DNA of 39,784 bases, from contig NZ_MRCD01000078.1 in assembly GCF_001904745.1 (NCBI RefSeq), forward strand, positions 1 through 39,784, read 5' to 3'. Under the pieces are notes generated by a model. It saw only the letters and a program-made list of their open reading frames with translations, ran no database searches and was not told the origin of the DNA. Shown piece after piece: positions 34,221 to 39,784 of this stretch (positions within the stretch are counted from its first letter, which is position 1; each line of letters opens with the position of its first letter). The stretch comes from Calothrix sp. HK-06. GTDB taxonomy: Bacteria > Cyanobacteriota > Cyanobacteriia > Cyanobacteriales > Nostocaceae. Both the position numbers and the translations under genes were made by a program.

Positions 34221-34320
34221 GGCGCCACATCCAATAGTTTAAGTCAGTACTAATTGCCGAACAAACAGCGAGTGATAGATACCCCTATATCACTGCCATC
34301 ATGTTTGTACAAGTACAAAA
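34221..34320. repeat. Direct repeat copy A beside recombinase 1
   Basis: The segment beginning GGCGCC and continuing through GTCAGTACTAATTGCCGAAC, ATACCCCTATATCACTGCC and TGTTTGTACAAGTACAAAAC aligns with 38119-38225 with scattered substitutions and small gaps, in the same orientation. It lies immediately after the 3' end of the recombinase 1 gene. Within it AGTGATA and TATCACT (34270-34293) form 7-bp arms around a 10-bp centre, a possible recombinase binding core. Both copies can be translated to a similar peptide (NKQRV...CL..YKT), so a coding origin is also possible. Confidence 0.55.
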
Positions 34321-34324
34321 CAGA

Positions 34325-35410
34325 TCAAAATCTTGGCAACACTGTACCTGTACCTGCGTCCTTTTTCGCGCGCACATAAGCTTTCGTAGTATCAGTTTTA
34401 CTATGCCCCAACTGGTTTTGCACCTCAAAAACATTTTTATGTTCAACTGCTCTGGATGCGTGGGAATGTCTTAACCAGTGGCAGGAAAATTTAACTTTCG
34501 CCACTTCAGATATATCCTGAATCAACCGTTTAATCGCGCGGTCACTCAATGGCAAACCTTTTTTCGCTGGGTCTCTTGACATATTAGGAAATACAGGCGC
34601 CTTATCAGTAGCCATACCTCTATACTTTTTAAAAAGTTTAGAAGTTTCATGGTCTAACCCAATTTCGCGGTACTTTCCACCTTTACCCCGGAACTTAATT
34701 GTATAGTATCCCCGATTCTTATCGTCAGGCGCCGGGTCAGGTTGCCATTTGAAGTTGTGCCAATATAAACCCGGATAATCTTCCCTCGGTTTTCCCCTTT
34801 CATCACCAGGAACCGTCACCCTACCAACTTCCCCTACCCGCATTCCACTATAGAAAAGTAGCGAGAACACTAGCCAATACTTACCCTCCATTTTTTTGGC
34901 AGCGTCACCCAGCTTCTTCATTTCCCAATCTTCCAAATACCGCTCTGCCTTCGGTAAATCGCTAAAGTTATCGTAGTTTATGCTACTCGCTATATTCCTC
35001 AAAAAGTAGCCACAATTCTCTGCTGACCCATAACTCCACAGCGACCGCAGCATTAAAACCTGGTTACTTTTGGTATAAGGGGAAACCTCACCCCAAGTTT
35101 CTATAAATTCGAGTAACAATGTCAGCTGTATTAATCGCAAATCGGGTATACCTTGATTACGTACCCAGTCGAGTAATTTTTGACCAAACCTATAGTATTT
35201 ACGCTTAGTTTGCTCGCGACTTTGTGACCCAGCCCATGCCAAAATTAATTCGGAGTCGTCTGCAACAGCAGGGGTGCGGTAATAATATTGCCGGATTACC
35301 TCCTCCACCAACTCCGGTGTAACTTTTGTACTGGTATTGCTAATTACACTCGACTGTGGGGTAGGATGGAGAATTTCGACCTTCGCGACCTCAATATTGC
35401 TGGCATCCAT
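34325..35410 (-). CDS. Tyrosine recombinase/integrase 1
   Basis: A 361-residue recombinase using the ATG at 35410; a GTG at 35428 would add six residues, and neither has a clear ribosome binding site. The N-terminal SAM-like core-binding domain spans about 50-150. The catalytic domain shows Arg in YSGMRVGEV, Lys in FRGKGGKYREI, HWLRHSHAS (HxxR), LGHSKTDTT and the tyrosine nucleophile in KAYVRAK. All active-site residues are present, so it is probably functional. It has no close resemblance to recombinase 2 in this window beyond the family core. It is flanked by a 14-bp inverted repeat and by repeat copy A, consistent with sites recognised by a recombinase. It may integrate or excise the accessory segment to its right. 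Confidence 0.9.
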   Translation of the reverse strand: MDASNIEVAKVEILHPTPQSSVISNTSTKVTPELVEEVIRQYYYRTPAVADDSELILAWAGSQSREQTKRKYYRFGQKLLDWVRNQGIPDLRLIQLTLLLEFIETWGEVSPYTKSNQVLMLRSLWSYGSAENCGYFLRNIASSINYDNFSDLPKAERYLEDWEMKKLGDAAKKMEGKYWLVFSLLFYSGMRVGEVGRVTVPGDERGKPREDYPGLYWHNFKWQPDPAPDDKNRGYYTIKFRGKGGKYREIGLDHETSKLFKKYRGMATDKAPVFPNMSRDPAKKGLPLSDRAIKRLIQDISEVAKVKFSCHWLRHSHASRAVEHKNVFEVQNQLGHSKTDTTKAYVRAKKDAGTGTVLPRF

Positions 35411-35450
35411 GTGGGTAAGGGTAGTCACTCAAAAGTAAAATAGTAACTTC

Positions 35451-35464
35451 CTGGAAGTGCCCTT
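35451..35464. repeat. 14-bp inverted repeat flanking recombinase 1, right copy
   Basis: CTGGAAGTGCCCTT, the exact reverse complement of 34202-34215. It lies about 40 bp upstream of the recombinase start, where it could be a binding site for its own product or for a repressor. Confidence 0.5.
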
Positions 35465-35502
35465 TCAGGAATCTAATATATTATTCCATATATCCCGTAA
35501 AT

Positions 35503-35953
35503 ATGCCGGCACTACTAACAAGTCATGCAGTCGCGCGCGTTGGAGCGCGCCAAAGTGGGAAGTTTCATTATGCCCAAATTATCGTAAAATCTACACAGGG
35601 TATATACGTGGGTGTAGATACGGCAAAAGTCGAACGCGAGTCAATTAACTTCAAACTCCCCAAATCCGGGGTGCGAAGCGCTTCGAGCCGCTGCCTCCGA
35701 ACGCAATACAACAGCTACAGATTTAGTTATCCAAGGATTGCACCATATCTTGGGCGATGTACCCGGTGTAGAAGAAAGTGTAGAAGTCAGGCTATACCAA
35801 CTCGAAGAAGAATTCTGGCGCCGAAAACAAAACATTCAAAGTGGCGCCAACCAAGATCATGAAAGTAGGTTGACTGCATTAGAAAATAAACTTGAAGCAG
35901 TTGCTAATCAAATAACAAAATTCGAGGGTGCGCTGTTGGTAATGCTTCATTAG
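35503..35953 (+). pseudogene. Frameshifted ribbon-helix-helix-like regulator gene
   Basis: Two frames join into one sensible protein if a single G is removed from the GGGG run at 35668-35671. The first frame gives VDTAKVERESINFKLPKSG. The second continues CEALRAAASERNTTATDLVI, then a Glu-rich helical part (EVRLYQLEEEFWRRKQN) and a final coil (LTALENKLEAVANQITKFEG) ending at 35953. The FKLP strand followed by helices with ALRAAASERNTTATDLVIQG is the pattern of a MetJ/Arc-type DNA-binding domain, so the gene probably encoded a small repressor, perhaps of the adjacent divergent recombinase. Whether the shift is real decay or a homopolymer reading error cannot be told here. A GCGCGC hairpin (35533-35550) lies in its 5' part. 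The true start may be a GTG further in. Confidence 0.55.
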
Positions 35954-36203
35954 TATAAATGCATCAAAATCTCGTCGGTCAAGTTACTCTCAACCTTATA
36001 ATTCTCAACCAATCAAAATTGAACCCCACGATGAGAAAAAATTGGCTTTTAGACTTAGTACTAGCGTTGCCACACTAACCGAAAAACGTAAAACACTTAG
36101 TCCTCTTGAGTTTGAAGCTTGGACAAGGGATTTTGACAGTGTTAAACGGGGGTGGCGATTTAATGATTTAGATGGACTTTATCATGAGGTAAATGCAACT
36201 TGA
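35943..36203 (+). pseudogene. Open reading frame without a start, probable tail of a disrupted gene
   Basis: A frame open for 86 codons to the TGA at 36201. Its content is protein-like (KKLAFRLSTSVATLTEKRKT, LSPLEFEAWTRDFDSVKRGW, RFNDLDGLYHEVNAT) but there is no ATG or GTG; the first usable codon is a TTG near 36042. It overlaps the end of the frameshifted regulator in another frame, so it may be the C-terminal part of the same ancestral gene or of a lost neighbour. I do not recognise the family. Confidence 0.4.
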
Positions 36204-36500
36204 TGCATTAAAGAGGCGCCCCAACATGTACCAAAATTCCCTCTCGATTGGTAGATTGTCTATACCCCTGATTAATTCAACTTTTAGCCGCACACACTAC
36301 ACGTAAAAAATAATTATTTATACATATTATAATACGATGTAATACTACTCTTAAATGTAAATATTAGTCAACAAAGCTTGAGTCAATAAACAAATTCATT
36401 TTTGGATAAAACATTTTTACTATTATATCCAACTACATATAAATGTTGACATTATTAAAAGTTGATATTAAATTAATGCTACTGTTGACAACGCTCGAAT

Positions 36501-36821
36501 ATGGCAAAACAAGTGCATCTCTACCCGTCGAATTGGAAAGAATTAACAATCGATATAAAAAACTCGGCTGAATGGAAATGTCAGAAATGTGGTAGGATAT
36601 GCATCAAGCCAGGTGATACGATACCATCCGATTGGAGTAAATCACGGCGCCATGCACACAAGCTTCAAGTCCATCACTGGGACAGAAATCCGGCAAATAA
36701 TTCTGTTAGTAACCTAGCGGTTTTGTGTGCTGGGTGTCACCTATTTTATCACAATAGAAGGCGGGGGAATATATCTCCTGGACAGTTGTCGTTATTGGAG
36801 TTGCTGGAAGTAAATAATTAA
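36501..36821 (+). CDS. HNH endonuclease-family protein
   Basis: A compact 106-residue protein that is almost entirely an HNH nuclease domain. It has a zinc pair CQKCGR near 28-33, the HNH core LQVHHWDRNPANNSVSNLAV (His-His, Asn), the second pair CAGCH near 83-87 and a final His in FYHNRRR. All metal and zinc ligands are present. Small stand-alone HNH proteins like this are common on cyanobacterial plasmids, phages and defence or mobile islands. Its DNA target is unknown. The start ATG has no strong Shine-Dalgarno, and the 5' region is very AT-rich. It stands alone, with about 300 bp of non-coding DNA before and 600 bp after it. Confidence 0.88.
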   Translation: MAKQVHLYPSNWKELTIDIKNSAEWKCQKCGRICIKPGDTIPSDWSKSRRHAHKLQVHHWDRNPANNSVSNLAVLCAGCHLFYHNRRRGNISPGQLSLLELLEVNN

Positions 36822-37420
36822 TCTAAAAATAAGCTTTCACAAAAATATTAAGACGCATAAATACTAATTTTAATAATTAAATCTAATATCCAGTCATAAT
36901 TATGTTAAATAAAATTTATCATTTGTCCGCGCAAAAATAATTTGAAAATATCTTAACTGAGAGCGACAACAATCAGGAACCCACCCTTCGTAAAAAACAA
37001 TTTATATTATTAAATTAGTCGATTGAGTCAACAATTATAATATCGTAGCGCAACTTAAAAAACATTATTGTTAATTAAATATCGGCTCTTACATTTTTTG
37101 AGCATTTGCCTGTGCCATCTAATAATTATATGCTGGGCACCGCTTTGGTTGAATCTGGATTACTTAGTGTTTAAAGTAACATATTATAGCACTTCTGGTG
37201 GTGTGGCGAGTGCGTAGTTTAATATTGATTTTTTGCTAGGATGTTTACTACATAAGCAATTAGTCGTTTGCGTAACGGTTAATGGCAGCTATTAATGGAG
37301 AATGCCATTATCTGAATCGATATTTCAACCCAACACTACGACAATAATACCTTATGTAGTACGCTATTCCGACAAATAGCCACGATGACCTCTTAATAAT
37401 GTGTAGGTACTCTTGCTGCT
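36822..37420. other. AT-rich intergenic stretch
   Basis: No gene or convincing open frame on either strand. An 11-bp inverted repeat (TACTACATAAG at 37248-37258 with CTTATGTAGTA at 37351-37361) is present but may be chance. The base composition is clearly more AT-rich than the biosynthetic locus. Confidence 0.45.
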
Positions 37421-37819
37421 TCACCTTTTGAGTTCTTTCACCAAATATTCACCACCTGTCTCAGTATAAATAAGTGTGAAGGTAACTGTAGATAGAGACG
37501 ACTGTGAAATATCTATGTCTACTATAGATTGATTTAAATTTGTTACTATTTGTGGTAATAACTCTTCCGCAATAATTTTTAAGTTTGAATTACCACTATT
37601 AAAGTGACGCGCAGCACATACTAAATCTTCCACCCATCCTTCAGATTCTGCTAGTTTTATTATTTGGAAAACTATGTTTTGTAAATTATCTCCTCCCGCA
37701 AATGCGTCTAAGTTTTTGTCTAATTCAAACCATAACATTTGTTCTAAATTTGCTTTACTGCAAAACGCATCAAGTAAAGCTGAATGTAGTTTTTTACGTT
37801 GCTCGCCAGATAATTTCAT
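37421..37819 (-). CDS. Orphan effector-associated domain 1 (EAD1) protein
   Basis: A 132-residue protein. Its first 85 residues match the EAD1 pattern: MKLSGEQRKKLHSALLDAF, LEQMLWFELDKNLDAFAGGD, NLQNIVFQIIKLAESEGWVE and LVCAARHFNSGNSNL. EAD1 is a small alpha-helical, death-domain-like interaction module. In cyanobacteria and other multicellular bacteria it is found fused to proteases, STAND ATPases, WD40 or TPR parts of predicted conflict (immunity or cell-death) systems, and pairs with a matching EAD on another protein. Here no effector is fused; the remaining 45 residues (LLPQIVTNLNQSIVDIDISQ, then a beta-rich segment) are not recognised. It could be a free adaptor, or the front of a truncated effector. 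The ATG has a GAG-type ribosome binding site close by. A WD40 protein end lies 1.4 kb away on the same strand. Confidence 0.75.
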   Translation of the reverse strand: MKLSGEQRKKLHSALLDAFCSKANLEQMLWFELDKNLDAFAGGDNLQNIVFQIIKLAESEGWVEDLVCAARHFNSGNSNLKIIAEELLPQIVTNLNQSIVDIDISQSSLSTVTFTLIYTETGGEYLVKELKR

Positions 37820-38280
37820 ATTCTCAAGTTAAAATTTGTATATATCACTCGAAGAAAGTCAATTATTTTTCTTGCTTCAAGCTATTTCTTTAATTTAGCG
37901 TCAATAGTTAATTTAATTTATTTAAATCGGTGTTCCTTTCAAAATAAATCAATTTGATTAGTATATTTAACCTAGTGCGATAATGGCGATTTCCGCACTA
38001 TCATTTTTCTCAGGTATATCAACACTTTCAGGGTTTTATCGAAAATCGACTAATTTAAAACTCTGTCTTACAAGTTCACAACGAAGGGCACCTATCAACC
38101 AAGATAGCAAAATTCACGGCGCCGAAACCCTGAAGGTATAGTTAGCGTTAGTACCAATTGACAAATAAACAACGAGTAGGAATACCCCTGGCATCAATCA
38201 TAAATTGTTTGTGTGAGTATAAAACTTTAGATTTAAAACCACTTGGGGGACTTATAATTTCTGTAAGTAAGAAATTAATT
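37820..38280. other. Spacer between EAD1 gene and recombinase 2, with small palindromes
   Basis: AT-rich with no gene. It contains TAGTGCG paired with CGCACTA (near 37974-38001), CTTTCAGGGTTT facing AAACCCTGAAGG (about 38023 and 38126), and repeat copy B (38119-38225). The open frame extending recombinase 2 upstream to a TTG at 38158 runs through copy B and is not taken as coding. Confidence 0.45.
38119..38225. repeat. Direct repeat copy B beside recombinase 2
   Basis: It starts GGCGCC and continues GTTAGTACCAATTGACAAAT, AACAACGAGT, AATACCCCTGGCATCAATCA and TGTTTGTGTGAGTATAAAAC, aligning with copy A (34221-34320) in the same orientation with substitutions and short gaps. It lies just upstream of the recombinase 2 start, whereas copy A lies just downstream of recombinase 1. 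The 7-bp symmetrical arms seen in copy A are not conserved here. Confidence 0.55.
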
Positions 38281-39267
38281 ATGTCCGATTTTCAAATTAC
38301 GGTTATACAAACGGAACTACTGGCGCCCGTCGTTGATTTTCCTCTCGACCAGGACACGGACGTTATCAAACAGTTGCTTGCTGATACTCGCTCATCAAAC
38401 ACGAAGCGCGCGTATGAGAAAGACCTGAAAGATTTTTTTAAGTACATTACCGGGCGCCTGCCTGATTCAAATTTAGTATTAGAGTTTTTACAATTAGACC
38501 AATCTCACGCCGTCGCAGTAGTCCTTAAATATAAGTCGCACTTGGTGAACGAGAAGAAGTTAGCTGAAGCAACGGTGAACCGGCGCCTGAGTGCAATTAA
38601 GTCTTTAGCAACAATGGGGCGAAAGTTAGGGTATTGTTCCTACACCTTGGAAGATATAAAAGGTGAGAAGGTAGAAGCATACAGAGATACTACAGGGATT
38701 CCAGCAGCAGAATACGCGCGCGTTATTGGATTAATAGATAGGACTACTGTTAAAGGTAAACGTGATTATGCGATTTTGCGGTTGCTTTGGGATAATGCGC
38801 TGCGACGTTCCGAAGTTTGTAACTTGAATGTTGGTGATTTTGATGCCCAAGCTAAGACATTAAGGATACTGGGTAAGGGTAAGGGTACTCAAAAAGTTAC
38901 CATTGATTTAAGTTTTAAAACAACTGAGGCTATTACAGATTGGTTGATTGCTTGTGGTGGCGCTACTAAATTGAAGGCACCTCTATTTACTGTGCTTGCT
39001 TATAACGGTAATGGTACGCGGTTGGGTGGGGAAGCAATAAGGCGCCTGATTGATGAATTATCAAAAGCCGCAGGTATTACTAAAAAGATGTCACCTCATA
39101 GGGTGAGACATAGCTCTATTACTACTGTGCTTGATAAGAATAACGGGAATTACCGCGCGACACAACGGTTTAGTCGTCATAAGAAAACTGATACTGTGAT
39201 TAAATATGATGACAATAGACAGAAGCTACAAAAAGAGATGACCGATATATTGGCGGATTTAATATGA
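38281..39267 (+). CDS. Tyrosine recombinase/integrase 2 (XerC/D-like)
   Basis: A 328-residue recombinase taken from the ATG at 38281; a longer frame from a TTG at 38158 runs through a repeat and is rejected. The N-terminal core-binding domain (about 25-125) has TKRAYEKDLKDFFKYI. The catalytic domain shows Arg in WDNALRRSEVCNL, Lys in LGKGKGTQKV, HRVRHSSITT (HxxR), SRHKKTDTV and the tyrosine in VIKYDDN. All active-site residues are present. The size and layout are those of XerC/D-like recombinases carried by mobile elements in cyanobacteria. Its 3' end overlaps the 3' end of the convergent WD40 gene by 9 bp. The neighbouring repeat copy B may be part of its recombination site or control region. 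Confidence 0.9.
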   Translation: MSDFQITVIQTELLAPVVDFPLDQDTDVIKQLLADTRSSNTKRAYEKDLKDFFKYITGRLPDSNLVLEFLQLDQSHAVAVVLKYKSHLVNEKKLAEATVNRRLSAIKSLATMGRKLGYCSYTLEDIKGEKVEAYRDTTGIPAAEYARVIGLIDRTTVKGKRDYAILRLLWDNALRRSEVCNLNVGDFDAQAKTLRILGKGKGTQKVTIDLSFKTTEAITDWLIACGGATKLKAPLFTVLAYNGNGTRLGGEAIRRLIDELSKAAGITKKMSPHRVRHSSITTVLDKNNGNYRATQRFSRHKKTDTVIKYDDNRQKLQKEMTDILADLI

Positions 39268-39783
39268 GTCCAGATATGGCTTACAAGTTTCCTTCGCTTT
39301 TTTCTCATCTGCACTCTCAGGTTTCTTGAAAACCGGATGGTCGGCTAATCGCTCGCAGGCTGTTTTCAACCAAGTGTCTAATTTAATATCCCACATCCTG
39401 ACGGCGCCATCTTCACCCCCACTGAGGATTGTTTGCCCATCTGTGCTTATTGCTACAGAATATACGTTACCTTGATCACCTTTAAAAGGTTCGCCTATTT
39501 GCTGACCCTTGCGGTTCCACATCCTGACGGTGCCATCTGAACTCCCACTAAGGATTGTTTGCCCATCTGCGCTTATTGCTACAGACCATACGGAACCCTG
39601 ATCACCTTTAAAAGGTGTAGCCATCGGCTCACCCTTGCGGTTCCACATCCTGACGGTGCCATCTAAACCCCCACTGACGATTGTTTGCCCATCTGTGCTT
39701 ATTGCTACAGACAATACGTCACCTTGATGACCTTTAAAAGGTGTAGCCATCGGCTCACCCTTGCGGTTCCACATCCTGACGGT
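39259..39783 (-). CDS. C-terminal part of a WD40-repeat protein (5' end beyond the window)
   Basis: A frame open from the right edge to a TAA at 39259. It carries about three and a half WD40 blades of about 42 residues (SVAISTDGQTILSGGEDGAV, VRMWNRKGEP), nearly identical to one another, then a tail WLKTACERLADHPVFKK and CKPYLDSY. This tail is typical of the end of large cyanobacterial WD40 proteins whose N-terminus carries a NACHT/STAND ATPase, caspase-like protease or pentapeptide domain; which one is outside the window. The blades form a closed propeller used for protein binding. The near identity of the blades at DNA level suggests recent expansion. The gene converges on recombinase 2. Confidence 0.85.
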   Translation of the reverse strand, partial: TVRMWNRKGEPMATPFKGHQGDVLSVAISTDGQTIVSGGLDGTVRMWNRKGEPMATPFKGDQGSVWSVAISADGQTILSGSSDGTVRMWNRKGQQIGEPFKGDQGNVYSVAISTDGQTILSGGEDGAVRMWDIKLDTWLKTACERLADHPVFKKPESADEKKAKETCKPYLDSY

Positions 39784-39784
39784 G

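Larger units (their letters stand above)
33792..34324. other. Intergenic stretch upstream of the kinase, with repeat copy A
   Basis: The stretch is AT-rich. It contains a purine-rich tract near 33994-34033 (GGCAGAGGGCAGAGGGAAGG) of a type seen as spacer repeats, and, at 34221-34320, one copy of a repeat that recurs next to the second recombinase. No gene is visible. The kinase promoter should lie in 33792-33950 but I cannot point to clear boxes. Confidence 0.45.

Noticed and set aside
37248-37361. 11-bp inverted repeat (TACTACATAAG/CTTATGTAGTA)
   Set aside because: A pair this short at about 100 bp spacing is expected by chance in AT-rich DNA, and nothing around it suggests function.
38158-38280. 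Upstream extension of recombinase 2 from a TTG codon
   Set aside because: It translates repeat copy B; the ATG at 38281 begins the part that looks like a recombinase.
1-39784. CRISPR arrays, tRNA or rRNA genes
   Set aside because: No regularly spaced direct repeats with unique spacers and no tRNA-like cloverleaf or rRNA segments were seen; the WD40 DNA repeats are coding.

Overview
The window looks like chromosomal or plasmid DNA of a filamentous, probably Nostocales-type, cyanobacterium. The evidence is a DevBCA-type exporter, large PKS/NRPS genes with cyanobacterial domain orders, several cyanobacterial-style interspersed repeats, a WD40 protein and an EAD1 adaptor, and moderately low GC. 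The palindrome GGCGCC is strongly over-represented (about 56 copies by hand count), while the classical cyanobacterial HIP1 octamer GCGATCGC was not found.

Left edge (1-1083): the tail of an HTH-like hypothetical protein, decayed sequence, and a 236-bp element bounded by 39-bp inverted repeats.

Core (1084-32003): a lipopeptide biosynthesis locus in two divergent arms. The minus-strand arm runs from 26674 to 1084: a stand-alone FAAL C-terminal fragment; a FAAL-ACP-KS-AT protein; an ACP-luciferase-like monooxygenase; an aminotransferase-C-A-PCP-E protein; a C-A-PCP-C protein; a TauD/SyrP-type Fe/2-oxoglutarate oxygenase; a (degenerate C)-A-PCP-TE protein; and an MFS exporter. The plus-strand arm carries a DevB-type fusion protein, DevC permease, DevA ATPase, a cupin_8/JmjC-like oxygenase and a type II thioesterase. 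Read as an assembly line, a fatty acid is activated as acyl-AMP, loaded on an ACP and extended once with malonyl-CoA. The unreduced beta-keto group is aminated and the alpha carbon hydroxylated, giving a microginin/puwainaphycin-type 3-amino-2-hydroxy acyl head. Three residues follow: an epimerised one of unclear identity, then Ile/Val-like, then Gln-like. The thioesterase releases the chain. Two separate Fe/2OG oxygenases suggest further hydroxylation, and the degenerate C domain next to the TauD gene may be an interface-type docking domain for it.

Right part (32004-39784): an accessory, recombination-rich region. It has an IS4-type transposase remnant, a Ser/Thr kinase, two unrelated tyrosine recombinases each beside a copy of a roughly 100-bp repeat, a frameshifted ribbon-helix-helix-like gene, an HNH nuclease, an orphan EAD1 domain protein and the C-terminal end of a WD40 protein of the type fused to STAND/caspase-like conflict proteins.

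Substrate codes were read by manual alignment to GrsA motifs. No database search was possible, so family assignments rest on motif recognition.
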